A stretch of 53,497 nucleotides of DNA from an uncultured Clostridia bacterium (GCA_947625835.1 CANQPY010000005.1:1-53497); one strand, 5' to 3'. Counted from the stretch's first letter, positions 20,156 to 30,344 are shown. Numbers and translations are program-made. Notes: generated by a model not told the origin, from the sequence alone.

Positions 20156-21526
20156 TTAATGTGTTTCTTTATAAAAATTTACTAATTTTATACTTGAGAA
20201 AATAACTAATCCAATAGACAACATAACGAATCCAATAAATACAATTGTACCTGTTTGAGGTAAAACAGGAGGTGGCTCTAGCAATTTTAATTGTGGAGTT
20301 ATATCTGATGTTTTAGATTCAGTTTTATCATTTGTATCAGTATAAGTAAGATCTACTTTCTTGTTGGTATCTAATATTTTATCAACAATAGAAGAATCAA
20401 AATTTTCTTTTAATTTTAATTTATATTCAACAGTAGCAGTTTCACCTACATCTAATTTTGGTATTGTCCAAGTAATGGAATTATTGGTTTTATCTACTGT
20501 AGCAGAAATTGTTCCTATACTTGCCTTTGAAACATATGAAAAATCGAAATTATCTATAATTTCTTTTGGAAAATAATCTACAATTTTTATATTTTCCAAT
20601 GCTTTTGACTTAGGAACTAATGAATTGTAAATTTCATTTGTTATAGTTTGCTCTATTTCAGAGTCTGTAACATAATAAAATGTACCAAAATTTGGTTTAT
20701 CAGAAGTTCCAAATAATTTTTCAATATATTCTCCATACGTGTATTCTGTGTTAGGAATAGTAGCTGTATCATCTTCAATACCAGAAAGAAGAGTAATTAC
20801 TTCAATTCCAGAAGAAACAATAGAATCATATTCTTTTTTTGTAGCAGAGATAACATCTTCATTATATGTTACTTCATTTTTATTTAGTATAACATTAGGA
20901 ATTCCATCTGTTAAAATAATAAGATATTTATTAGTATCATTCTTTGAAAATAATTGTTTTCCCATATTTAATCCAGCCTGTAAGTCAGTGTAAGATGCAA
21001 CAGTATCATCTACATAAGTAATATTATCAATAGCTTTTGTTAAAGTAGAAACATCTGATGTTAATTGACTAAGTAAAGTAGCATCCTTAGTAGTACCTAG
21101 TGTAACATAACCTTCTTGATTTTTTTCAGCTGAAGATGAAAAGCTAACAGCACCAATTTTTAAATTATCATTATCTTTTAATAACTTTGTAACAAAAGTT
21201 TTTGCAGAAGCTTTAACTAAATCACTTCTTGCTACGTTAGAAGAAGTTGTTTCTTTCATACTATTTGAATTATCAATAACAAGAATAACTTCTCCAGTAG
21301 GTTGTAATACTTTTTCTTCGTTTGTAACTTTTAATTGAAGGGTTACTTCTTTATTAGCTAAATCTTTACTAATTAATCTTTTTTCAAATTTTGAATTTTC
21401 TCCTATTTCAATTGTACAAACAGGTTCTTTTACAACTTCCATTGTAACTGTTGAATATGAAGCTAAAGAAATATTTGCAATCATAATAATAACTAAGAAA
21501 ATTCCAATAAAAATTTTACTTTTCAT
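20156..21526 (-). CDS. von Willebrand A-domain LPQTG surface protein
   Basis: 456 residues on the minus strand, ATG 21526 (AAAGGAGTG upstream; the GTG at 21538 is within that site). A signal helix (about 3-20) precedes a vWA domain with the MIDAS DNSNSMKET and a later LIILTDGIPN, so it should bind a divalent metal and a ligand. A beta domain resembling isopeptide/DUF11-type modules (GETATVEYKLKLKENFD) follows, then LPQTG, a membrane helix and a positive tail. It looks like a pilus-tip or adhesin-type protein anchored by sortase. It stands alone and converges on eno. Confidence 0.85.
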   Translation of the reverse strand: MKSKIFIGIFLVIIMIANISLASYSTVTMEVVKEPVCTIEIGENSKFEKRLISKDLANKEVTLQLKVTNEEKVLQPTGEVILVIDNSNSMKETTSSNVARSDLVKASAKTFVTKLLKDNDNLKIGAVSFSSSAEKNQEGYVTLGTTKDATLLSQLTSDVSTLTKAIDNITYVDDTVASYTDLQAGLNMGKQLFSKNDTNKYLIILTDGIPNVILNKNEVTYNEDVISATKKEYDSIVSSGIEVITLLSGIEDDTATIPNTEYTYGEYIEKLFGTSDKPNFGTFYYVTDSEIEQTITNEIYNSLVPKSKALENIKIVDYFPKEIIDNFDFSYVSKASIGTISATVDKTNNSITWTIPKLDVGETATVEYKLKLKENFDSSIVDKILDTNKKVDLTYTDTNDKTESKTSDITPQLKLLEPPPVLPQTGTIVFIGFVMLSIGLVIFSSIKLVNFYKETH

Positions 21527-21616
21527 ATAAAAAATCACTCCTTTAAATATTATTCTCTTTTATTTTAACACAAAAATAAAAATATACAACACTTTTATTA
21601 AAATTATTAAAAATAC

Positions 21617-21645
21617 TTGTAAAATATTAGAAAATATGTTAAAAT
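21617..21645 (+). promoter_or_regulatory. Promoter of the pheS leader
   Basis: TTGTAA (21617-21622), 17 bp, TAAAAT (21640-21645), just upstream of the T-box leader. Confidence 0.65.
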
Positions 21646-21651
21646 AAAAAA

Positions 21652-21914
21652 AGTGAGTAAAATAAAACCAATTAAAAAGCAAAGTAAATATATTAAAAAT
21701 TATATGTAAAGAGAAGATGAACGTGGCTGAAATTCACCTCGTATAAAATATATTGAAATTTCACTTTTTAGGTCTTTTTCCGAAACAAGAGTAAGAAAAA
21801 GCGGTCGCAACCGTTAAAACGAAAATGAGGTTAAGTTTAAAAAACTAATAAATTTAGGTGGTACCACGAAAGATAGCCATTTCGTCCTAAAACATGGATG
21901 GAAATGGCTTTTTG
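21652..21914 (+). promoter_or_regulatory. T-box riboswitch controlling pheST
   Basis: The T-box sequence AGGTGGTACCACG is at 21856-21868. It is followed by a terminator stem (AGCCATTTC-TCC with GGA-GAAATGGCT, 21875-21909) and T5. Upstream lies stem I with a candidate Phe specifier TTC at 21733-21735. Uncharged tRNA-Phe would stabilise the antiterminator and allow transcription of pheS, the small gene and pheT. Placement directly before pheS supports Phe specificity; the specifier assignment is by eye. Confidence 0.88.
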
Positions 21915-22006
21915 TATGAAAAGGATGATAAGTTAAAAAAATAATTAAATTTTGTGCCTTTTGCAGACCAAACGTAGCGAAGGCAAGAAAGGAAAGATAA
22001 GTATTT

Positions 22007-23027
22007 ATGAAAGAAGAAATCGAAAGAATCAAAAAAACTTCATTACAAGAAATAAGCAACTGCAAAGACGAAAAACTTTTAAATGAATTAAGAATAAAAT
22101 ATTTAGGAAAAAAAGGAGAACTAACAACTGTTTTAAGAGGAATGGGAACATTATCACCAGAAGAAAGACCAATCATTCGGAAGTTTAGTTAATCAAGTTA
22201 GAGATGAGTTAGAAGCAATAATAAGCCAAAAAGAAAAAGAATTTCAAAAAGAAAAACTAAGAAAAAAACTAGAAAACGAAAATATAGATGTAACTGAACC
22301 AAGTAAGAAGGTCAACTTAGGTTCTTTACATCCAATAACTCAAATTATCGATGAAGTAGAAGAAATCTTTTTAGGAATGGGCTACAAAATAGCAGACGGA
22401 CCAGAAGTAGAAAAAGCGATATATAATTTTGATAAATTAAATACACCTCCAGATCACCCAGCAAGAGACTTACAAGATACATTTTATATTACAGATGACA
22501 TTGTATTAAGAAGTCAAACTTCACCTGTTCAAGCAAGAGTAATGGAAAATCAAAAGCCACCAATAAAAATTATTTGTCCAGGAACAGTTTATCGTTCAGA
22601 CAGTGTAGATGCTACACATTCACCAGTGTTTCACCAAATAGAAGGGTTAGTAGTAGATAAAAATATAGCTATGACAGATTTAAAAGGAACATTAGAAATG
22701 TTTGCAAAAAAATGCTTAGGGGAAAATACAAAAATAAGATTTAGACCACATCATTTTCCATTTACAGAACCAAGTGCAGAAGCAGATGTATCTTGCTTTG
22801 TATGTGGAGGAAAAGGATGCAAAGTGTGCAAACAAGAAGGCTGGATTGAACTTTTAGGTTGTGGAATGGTACATCCAAATGTACTAAAAAATTGTGGAAT
22901 TGACCCAGAAGAATATTCAGGATTTGCTTTTGGATTTGGAGTAGAAAGAATTGCAATGGCAAAATTCGGAATAGAGGACATGAGATTGCTATATGAAAAT
23001 GACATCAGATTTTTAAAACAATTTTAG
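22007..23027 (+). CDS. pheS: Phenylalanyl-tRNA synthetase alpha subunit, one +1 shift at CGG
   Basis: With the C of CGG 22178-22180 skipped, the frame runs from ATG 22007 to TAG 23027 as a 339-residue alpha subunit. The junction reads [19 protein letters not shown]; PheS proteins usually have Gly here (EERPxIGxLxN). Downstream are class II motif 2 ([25 protein letters not shown]) and motif 3 (GFGVERIAM). Unshifted translation ends at residue 61, within the N-terminal coiled coil, before any catalytic part. It is controlled by the T-box leader. Confidence 0.92.
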
Positions 23028-23057
23028 GTGTTTTTTGGGACGGGGCAAAAAAACACC
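23027..23057 (+). other. Hairpin between pheS and the small gene
   Basis: GGTGTTTTTT pairs with AAAAAACACC around a G-rich loop. No T run follows, so it may act as an attenuator or mRNA-end stabiliser. Confidence 0.4.
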
Positions 23058-23123
23058 CAATGCCCTATAATATAGTAAAAGTAAAAAATTAATTAAAAAT
23101 TTAGTTAATTAAGGAGTGTAGAA

Positions 23124-23438
23124 ATGGGAATATTTAAAAGAAGAATATTTAGAGAAGATAAAAGCTATGATATATCAGAAGCTTTAAACATATTAGATGT
23201 ATTGAAAGATAAAGGACTTATGGATAGCTATACATTAGAGCCAGATGAAAACGAAAATGGAAAATACAAGTTTATTGCACTTGAAATTAGTAGAGAAAAA
23301 GAAAAAACTATAAGAAGAAATGCAGAAACCAAAAGAGATTTTTATGATAGAGTAAATATCAAAGAACAATATCAAAACATTACAATTGCATCTAATAATA
23401 ATATAAATTATAAAAATACAGATAACTTGGCAAGATAA
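23124..23438 (+). CDS. Small protein of unknown function between pheS and pheT
   Basis: 104 residues, ATG 23124 with AAGGAGTG upstream. It is soluble and charged, with an N-terminal basic segment (GIFKRRIFRED), a helical stretch (SEALNILDVLKDKGLM) and a tail rich in Asn. I do not recognise the family. It lies within the pheST operon, 28 bp before pheT, where the two subunit genes are normally adjacent. It has its own good ribosome binding site and a possible -10 element (TATAATA near 23066) in the gap before it. Confidence 0.6.
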   Translation: MGIFKRRIFREDKSYDISEALNILDVLKDKGLMDSYTLEPDENENGKYKFIALEISREKEKTIRRNAETKRDFYDRVNIKEQYQNITIASNNNINYKNTDNLAR

Positions 23439-23466
23439 AAAATGCCATAAAAAAAGGAGAGAAAAG

Positions 23467-25870
23467 ATGAAAGCAAGTGTTGAATGGTTAAAAGATTATT
23501 GTGATATTGATGTAGATGTAACTACATTAGGAAATATTTTAACAATGACAGGCTCAAAAGTAGAGACCATTGATAAAATTGGAAACGACATAAAAAATGT
23601 TGTAGTTGGAAAAATATTAGAAATAAAAAAACATCCAGATGCTGATAAATTAGTTGTAACAAAAGTAGATGTAGGAAATGAAACAATACAAATTGTTACA
23701 GGTGCTAAAAATGTAAAAGAAGGAGATATCGTGCCAGTTGCAAAAGATGGAGCTGATCTTCCAAATGGTGTAAAAATAAAAACAGGAAAGCTTAGAGGAA
23801 TAGATTCTTGTGGAATGATGTGCTCTATTGGTGAACTAAATTTAACTCTTGATGATTATCCAAATCAAATTGAAGATGGAATTATGATTTTAGATAAAAG
23901 TCTAGAAAAAGATTTAGGAAAAGATATAGTAGAAGTTTTAGATTTAAAAGAAGATATAATTGACTTTGAAATTACATCTAATAGACCAGACTGCTTATCT
24001 ATAGAAGGATTGGGACGAGAAACGGCAGTATCATTAAATAAACCATTCAAAAATCCAAGAAAAAATATTGATGAATTAAAAGTTGAGAACAAAAAAAACA
24101 TAGAAGGGTTAACAGTAGATATTACTGCTCCAGATTTATGCTATCGCTACATTGCAAGAGTTGTTAAAAATGTAAAAATTGGACCATCTCCAAAATGGAT
24201 GGTAAAAAGGCTAAAGGCTTGTGGTGTAAGATCTATTAACAATATAGTTGATATTACTAACTATGTCATGCTAGAACTAGGTCAACCAATGCATGCTTTT
24301 GATATAAATTCAATTGAAGGAAAACACATTACTGTAAGAAGAGCAAAAAATGGAGAAAAAATAACAACTCTAGATGAACAAGAAAGGCTATTAAATGAAA
24401 ATAATTTAGTAATTGCAGATGAGAAAAAAGCAGTAGCCATTGCAGGTGTAATGGGAGGATTAAATTCAGAAATTGAAGAAAATACAAAAACAGTAGTATT
24501 TGAGTCAGCAGTATTTAATGGTGGAAGTGTTAGAAAAACTGCTAAAAGTGTAGGACTTAGAACAGAGGCATCATCAAGATTTGAAAAAGGCTTATCTTCT
24601 GAAAATGCATTACGAGCAGTAAATAGAGCAGTAGAATTAGTAGAATTAATTGGTGCAGGAGAAGTAGTAGATGGAAAAATAGATGTGTATCCAACAAAAC
24701 AAAAAATAAACAAAATAAAATTTGATGTAGAAAAAATAAATAATCTATTAGGAACAAATTTATCAAAACAAGAAATGACAGACATATTAGAAAAATTAGA
24801 TATAAAAGTAGATGCAGATTTTCTTATAAATCCATATTTTAGAATGGATTTAGAGTTTGTAGCAGATATTGCAGAAGAAGTTCGGTCGTTTTTATGGATA
24901 TGATAAATTAGCATCTACATTAATAAAAGCAGATACAACATTAGGAATTAGAAACAAAGAACAAACAATCCAAAAGAAGACGAAAGAAGTACTAGTAAAT
25001 AGTGGATTTTCAGAAATTTATACATATGGATTTGTAAGTGAAAAAGATTTAGAATTATCAAATATAGATAGCAAAATAAAAACATATGCGATAACCATAA
25101 AAAATCCATTAAGCGACGAATATAAGTTAATGAGACCATCAACAATACCAAGTATGTTACAAATTCTAGCAGTAAATGCAAATAAGAAAAATCAAAATGT
25201 AAAATTATTTGATTTATCTAGAAGTTATAAAAATACGAATAAAGAAGTAGAAAATTCAGAAGTTCCACTTCAAGAAAATATTTTAACAATTGGAATGTAT
25301 GGTGATGACACAGATTTTTATAACTTAAAAGGAATAATAGAAAATATTTTAGAAGCAATTAATATTTTTTACTATGATGTAGAAAAAGAAACACAAAATG
25401 CTTCTTATCATCCAGGAAGATGTGCCAATATAAAGATAGGAACAGATACTGTTGCAACATTTGGAGAAGCAAACCCAGAAGTTTTGGATAATTATATAAT
25501 TTCTAAAAGAGCATATTTGGCAGAAGTTAATTTAAGCAAACTAACAAAATATTCAAAAACGGCAAAAAAATATGTAGAAGTTCCTAAATTTCCAGCAGTT
25601 GAAAGAGATATTGCAATTATTGTGGATGAAAATGTGGAAGTTGGAAAAATTGAAAAATTAATTAAGAATAAAGCAAAAAAATTATTAGAAAGTATAAATT
25701 TATTTGATATTTATAGAAATGAAAAAATAGGAACAAATAAAAAAAGTGTTGCTTATTCTTTGATTTTTAGGGATAAGAACAAAACATTAAGTGATGATGA
25801 AGTAAATTCTTTAATGGATTTTATTATTTCTGAATTAGAGAAAAAATTTGGAGCAGAGTTAAGGAAATAG
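23467..25870 (+). CDS. pheT: Phenylalanyl-tRNA synthetase beta subunit, one +1 shift at CGG
   Basis: 800 residues when C24883 of the in-frame CGG (24883-24885) is skipped. Domains in order: the N-terminal tRNA-binding EMAP-like domain (EIKKHPDADKLVVTKVDVG), the B3/B4 editing domain with SNRPDCLSIEGLGRE, the B5 domain, the catalytic-like core, and the C-terminal anticodon-binding FDX domain (KFPAVERDIAIIVDENV). The shift lies at the B5/core border, reading DIAEEV-G-RFYGYDKL, which matches the family's EEVxRxYGYD. Unshifted translation would lack the core and FDX domain. Confidence 0.92.
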
Positions 25871-25917
25871 ACAGTAACAATAGATATAATGTAAACACAA
25901 AAAATCTTCAAAAGTAC

Positions 25918-25946
25918 TTGACAAATCACAAAAAATAGTGTAAAGT
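25918..25946 (+). promoter_or_regulatory. Promoter of the ylxM-ffh operon
   Basis: TTGACA (25918-25923), 17 bp, TAAAGT (25941-25946), about 90 bp before the GTG of ylxM. Confidence 0.65.
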
Positions 25947-26035
25947 ATATTAGCATTACAAAAATGCAAAACGAAAATTTCAATTTTTATATCAAAGATG
26001 AAATGAAAACTTTCCAAAGAAAAGGGGTAGTAGTT

Positions 26036-26383
26036 GTGGAAAACAAAGTAAAAATTAGTATATTAAACGAACTATATGGAAAGTTATTAACCAAAAAACA
26101 ATCTGAGATAATCGATGACTACTACAACAGGGACTTGTCACTATCAGAAATTGCAGAAAATAACAACATAACAAGGCAAGCCGTTAGGGACATTTTAAAG
26201 AAAGGGGAGAAGAAGCTTTTCGAGTACGAAGAAAAGTTACAATTTATGAAAAGGACATCAAGTCAAGAAAAGAAAATTGAAAAAGTCTTATCTGAATTAA
26301 CAAAAATTCAAAAAAACGATACAGACAAACAAATTGCAGCTATTTTAGAAAACATCAAAAAAGAATTAAATTGTTTAGTGTAA
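26036..26383 (+). CDS. ylxM: YlxM family helix-turn-helix protein, SRP-associated
   Basis: 115 residues from GTG 26036, which gives VENKVKISILNELYGKLLT, the usual YlxM start; AAAGGGG lies upstream. The core LSLSEIAENNNITRQAVRD is a sigma-70 region 4-like helix-turn-helix, and the C-terminal helix is charged. YlxM is encoded next to ffh throughout Firmicutes and modulates SRP assembly or GTPase activity in streptococci. The gap to ffh is 13 bp with AAGGAGTG. Confidence 0.85.
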   Translation: MENKVKISILNELYGKLLTKKQSEIIDDYYNRDLSLSEIAENNNITRQAVRDILKKGEKKLFEYEEKLQFMKRTSSQEKKIEKVLSELTKIQKNDTDKQIAAILENIKKELNCLV

Positions 26384-26396
26384 GGAGTGAAAAAAT

Positions 26397-27752
26397 ATGG
26401 CTTTTGAGGGGTTATCTTCTAGATTACAAGAAATAACAAGAAAAATCAGAGGAAAAGCAAGAATTACAGAATCTGATTTAAAAGAAATGTTAAGGGAAGT
26501 AAAACTTGCACTTTTAGAAGCAGATGTTAACTACAAAATTGTAAAAGAATTTGTAGCAACAATTAACGAAAAAGCATTAGGGCAAGATGTATTAAAATCT
26601 CTAACACCAGGGCAACAAGTTATCAAAATAGTAAAAGACGAATTAGTAGAATTACTTCGGAGAAACAGAAAGTAAAATTAATTTTACATCTAACCCACCA
26701 ACAGTAATTATGCTAGTGGGACTTCAAGGTTCTGGTAAAACAACAACAGCACGGAAAACTTGCAAACCTTCTTAGAAAACAAGGAAAGAAGCCATTATTA
26801 GTAGCTTGTGACGTATACAGACCAGCGGCAATTAAGCAATTACAAGTAGTTGGAAAACAATTAAATATACCAGTTTTCAGTAATGAAACCTCAAAAGATG
26901 TTGTAAAAATAGCAAAACAAGCAAAAGAAGCAGCAATATCTAAATTAAATGATGTTATCATCTTAGACACAGCAGGAAGACTTCACATAGATGAAGAACT
27001 AATGAAAGAATTAGAAAATCTAAAAATATCAGTTAAACCACATGAAATTTTATTAGTAGTAGATGCTATGACAGGTCAAGATGCGGTAAATGTAGCAGAA
27101 AAATTTGAAGAAACTTTAGGAATCGATGGAGTTATACTAACCAAATTGGATGGCGACACAAGAGGAGGAGCAGCACTATCTGTAAAAAAAGTAACGGGAA
27201 AGCCAATCAAATTTGCAGCTACAGGAGAAAAATTAAGTGATATTGAAGTGTTCCATCCAGATAGAATGGCTCGGAAGAATTTTAGGAATGGGAGATATTT
27301 TATCTGTCATTGAAAAAGCTGAAGAAGCATTTGACGTAGAAGAAGCAGAAAAATTAGAAAAACAGTTAAAGAAAAAAGAACTAGATTTAGATGACTATTT
27401 AGCACAACTTCGCCAAGTAAAAAAGATGGGTTCATTTTCATCAATTTTAAAAATGATTCCAGGAATGAACAAATTTAAAGATTTAAAAGTAGATGACAAA
27501 GAATTTACAAAAATAGAAGCCATTATTTGCTCTATGACAAAGCAAGAAAAAAGAAATACAAAACTTTTAAATGCAAGTCGTAGACAACGTATAGCAAAAG
27601 GTAGTGGAACAAGTGTGCAAGACATCAACAAATTTATTAAATCATTTGAAATGACACAAAAAATGATGAAACAAATGCAAAATAACAAAGGTGGAATGAA
27701 AAAACTATTAAATGGAATAGATGAAAACACCTTAAAAAACTTTAAAATGTAG
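26397..27752 (+). CDS. ffh: Signal recognition particle GTPase Ffh, three +1 shifts at CGG
   Basis: SRP54 binds signal peptides and 4.5S RNA and delivers ribosomes to the membrane. The frame changes at CGG 26658 (VELL-G-ETES), 26752 (KTTTA-G-KLANLL) and 27272 ([12 protein letters not shown]). Skipping each C yields a 450-residue protein with the N domain, P-loop [22 protein letters not shown], the G3 motif DTAGR, TKLDGD and the Met-rich M domain. The second site lies directly after the P-loop, where TTTAGKLA is a normal SRP54 variant. No product of any single frame could work as SRP. Confidence 0.95.
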
Positions 27753-27833
27753 ATATATTTAGATATAGTATTTAAATTATGTTATTAAATTTTTAAATTT
27801 ATAAACAAAAAGTAAAATTCGGAGGTGAAAAAA

Positions 27834-28064
27834 ATGGTAAAAATCAGATTACAAAGAGAAGGAAAGAAAAAAGCTCCATTTTATCATATAGTAGTAGCAG
27901 ATTCAAGAAGTCCTAGAGATGGTAAAATAATTGAGCAATTAGGAACTTATGATCCAATGACAGACCCTGCAACAATAGTATTAGACAAAGAAAAAGTAGA
28001 AAAATGGATAAAAAACGGTGCAAAACCAACAGACACAGTAAAAGCATTAATAGAAAAAGCGTAA
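27834..28064 (+). CDS. rpsP: 30S ribosomal protein bS16
   Basis: 76 residues. [29 protein letters not shown] is the bS16 signature, given here in part. ATG 27834 is chosen because GGAGGTG at 27821-27827 lies just before it. Position between ffh and khpA/rimM is the standard Firmicute order. Confidence 0.95.
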   Translation: MVKIRLQREGKKKAPFYHIVVADSRSPRDGKIIEQLGTYDPMTDPATIVLDKEKVEKWIKNGAKPTDTVKALIEKA

Positions 28065-28083
28065 ATTAGGTAATTCTAATGAT

Positions 28084-28205
28084 TGGTGGTTTTAGTGCCT
28101 GTGCGGTTCTAGTGCCTGTCCCCACGTTGACGAATAGGTGGTTTTGGTGCCTGTCCCCACATTGACAAAAAGGTAGGTTTGGTGCCTGTCCCCACATTGA
28201 CATTA
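28084..28205 (+). repeat. Tandem REP-like repeats (GTGCCTGTCCCCACRTTGAC)
   Basis: About three and a half units of 34-36 bp built on GGTGGTTTTGGTGCCTGTCC followed by CCACATTGACAAAAA fill the gap between rpsP and khpA. The first unit is degenerate. The same repeat occurs at 38739-38904. C/G content is far above the surroundings. Units like this are known in Clostridia as REP-type elements mobilised by RAYT (Y1) transposases; no such transposase is in the window. Confidence 0.75.
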
Positions 28206-28230
28206 GACATTGAAAAATGGAGGAACAAAA

Positions 28231-28461
28231 ATGAAAGATATCTTAGAAACAATTATTTTAAACTTAGTAGAAAATAAAGAAGCAGTTGAAATTAAAGAAG
28301 TAGAACAAGAAAAATCTATTACTTTTGAAGTTAAAGTTGCAGAAGGTGAAATGGGAAAAATAATAGGAAAACAAGGTAGACTTGCTAAATCTATTAGAAA
28401 TCTTATGAGAGCTATGGCAACAAAAGAACAAAAAAGAGTTTCAGTTGAATTTATTGGATAA
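28231..28461 (+). CDS. khpA: KH-domain RNA-binding protein KhpA
   Basis: 76 residues: a single type II KH domain with GKIIGKQGR as the GxxG loop. KhpA (YlqC) forms a dimer with KhpB and affects cell division in streptococci. ATG 28231 follows GGAGG; an in-frame upstream TTG at 28210 lacks one. It sits between rpsP and rimM, as is usual. Confidence 0.88.
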   Translation: MKDILETIILNLVENKEAVEIKEVEQEKSITFEVKVAEGEMGKIIGKQGRLAKSIRNLMRAMATKEQKRVSVEFIG

Positions 28462-28477
28462 TTGGAGTTAAAAAAAT

Positions 28478-28984
28478 ATGACAAAGTATCTTGAAATTGG
28501 TCAAATTGTTAATACCTTTGGAATAAAGGGAATGGTAAAAGTTAATCCTTTTACAGATAATATTAAAAGATTTGACAAATTAGAAACTATTTATATTGAA
28601 AACAAAGAAGGTAAAAAAGAATATCAAATTGAAGAAGTAAAATATCAAAAAAATATGGTTTTACTTAAGTTCAATGGAATTGATACAATCGAGCAAGCAG
28701 AAGAACTTCGTCAAAGTTATATATTAATTGACCGAGATAAAGAAGAGCCTTTAAAAGAAGGAACTTATTACATAGTCGATTTAATAGGATTAGAGGTTTA
28801 TACAGATGAAGGAAAATTGCTTGGAGTTGTAGATGATATTTTTAATACTGGAAGTAATGATGTATATGTAGTTAAAGATGAATTAGGAAAGCAAATTCTT
28901 TTACCTGGAATTCCAGAAGTTCTAAAAGAAATTAGCTTAGAGAGAAAAAGAATAACAGTTCACCTAATTCCAGGACTTGTATAA
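28478..28984 (+). CDS. rimM: Ribosome maturation factor RimM
   Basis: 168 residues with the N-terminal RimM domain (EIGQIVNTFGIKGMVKVNPF) and C-terminal PRC barrel (YYIVDLIGLEVYTDEG... LLPGIPEVLKEI). It binds uS19 in 30S head assembly. trmD starts 16 bp downstream. Confidence 0.93.
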   Translation: MTKYLEIGQIVNTFGIKGMVKVNPFTDNIKRFDKLETIYIENKEGKKEYQIEEVKYQKNMVLLKFNGIDTIEQAEELRQSYILIDRDKEEPLKEGTYYIVDLIGLEVYTDEGKLLGVVDDIFNTGSNDVYVVKDELGKQILLPGIPEVLKEISLERKRITVHLIPGLV

Positions 28985-29000
28985 AAATATGGAGGATAAA

Positions 29001-29670
29001 ATGAAATTTGATGTTTTGACTCTTTTTCCAGATATGTTTGATGTGTTAAAACAAAGCATTTTGGGAAGAGCTCAGAAAGAAAATCTAATAGAAGTTAATT
29101 TAATAAATATTAGAGATTTTTCAAAAAATAAACACAAAAAAGTAGATGATACTCCATATGGTGGTGGAGCAGGAATGATTATGAGGCCAGATGTAGTCTA
29201 TGATGCGTATAAATCTGTAAAAGATGAACAAGCAAAAGTCATTTTTATGTCACCACAAGGAAAAAAACTAAATCAAAAAATGGTCGAAACTTTAAGTAAA
29301 GAAAAACATCTTATAATACTTTGTGGTCATTACGAAGGAATTGACCAAAGGGTATTAGATAGAATAGTAGATGAAGAAATTTCTATAGGAGATTATGTAT
29401 TAACAGGTGGAGAAATTCCAGCGATGGTCTTGATTGATAGTGTAAGTAGATATGTGGAAGGCGTACTAAAAAAGGATTCTATTAATGAAGAAAGCTTTAG
29501 TAATCGGACTTTTAGAATATCCGCAATACACAAGACCAGAAGTATTTGAAGGAGAATCAATACCAGAAGTACTGTTATCTGGACACCATCAAAAAATAGA
29601 ACAATGGCGAAAAGAACAATCCTTGGAAATAACAAAAAAGAAAAGACCAGATTTATTAAAAAATAAGTAA
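29001..29670 (+). CDS. trmD: tRNA (guanine-N1)-methyltransferase TrmD, one +1 shift at CGG
   Basis: Methylates G37 of tRNAs with G36 (Leu, Pro and the Arg CCG tRNA), which guards against +1 frameshifting. ATG 29001 follows GGAGG. Motifs [25 protein letters not shown] and [20 protein letters not shown] form the trefoil-knot SAM site. At CGG 29505-29507 the C must be skipped: [15 protein letters not shown], where the GLLExPxYTRP block is invariant and needs the Gly. Total 222 residues. That the anti-frameshift enzyme itself needs a +1 shift is striking. Confidence 0.93.
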
Positions 29671-29711
29671 AATATGAATTTTAGAAAAATAAAGAAGGAG
29701 GTAATTCTAAA

Positions 29712-30344
29712 ATGGATATTATTAAATCTATTGAACATGAACAATTGAAAAACAAAATACCAGAATTAAAAGTTGGTAATACAGTTAGAGTACACGTAAA
29801 GATAAAAGAAGGAAACAAAGAAAGAATCCAAGTTTTTGAAGGAATTATTATTAAAGTGCAAGGTGGAGGAGTTAACCAAACATTTACAGTTAGAAAAATT
29901 TCTTATGGTGTAGGTGTTGAAAAAACATTTTTAGTTCACTCACCATTAGTTGAAAAAGTAGAATTAGTTAGAGTAGGTAAAGCAAGAAGAGCAAGATTAT
30001 TCTATTTAAGAGATAGAATTGGTAAAGCAGCTAAAACAAAAGAGCAAGTTGGAGCAAGAATTGAAAATAAAGAAATTACTGTTAAAGAAGATTTAGTTGA
30101 AGAAGAAGTTTCTGAACCAGTAGAGAAAGTAGATACAAAAACAGCTGAAACACCAGTTGAAGCAGCACCAGAAGTACCTGTTGCTGAAACACCTGTTGTA
30201 GAGGAAGCAAAAGTAGAATCTGCACCAGAAGAAGCTCCAAGTGTTGAAACAGAAAATGTTACAGTTCAAGAAACATTGGATACTGTAAAAGAAGAAAAAG
30301 TTGAAGATGTAAAAGAAGAACCAGTAGCAGAAGAAAAAGAATAA
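29712..30344 (+). CDS. rplS: 50S ribosomal protein bL19 with a long acidic C-terminal extension
   Basis: Residues 1-115 are a normal bL19 ([36 protein letters not shown]). Beyond that, where bL19 ordinarily stops, come about 95 more residues rich in Glu, Val, Pro and Ala with repeated VE/EE/APE motifs and no basic patches. The reading frame is open with no shift. The tail would extend from the ribosome surface near the 30S/50S interface. Its role is unknown. Confidence 0.92.
   Translation: MDIIKSIEHEQLKNKIPELKVGNTVRVHVKIKEGNKERIQVFEGIIIKVQGGGVNQTFTVRKISYGVGVEKTFLVHSPLVEKVELVRVGKARRARLFYLRDRIGKAAKTKEQVGARIENKEITVKEDLVEEEVSEPVEKVDTKTAETPVEAAPEVPVAETPVVEEAKVESAPEEAPSVETENVTVQETLDTVKEEKVEDVKEEPVAEEKE

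Noticed and set aside
27820..27830. CGG at 27820 as a further shift site
   Set aside because: It lies in the rpsP ribosome binding region, outside any coding frame. CGG triplets in tRNAs, REP repeats and the T-box were excluded for the same reason.
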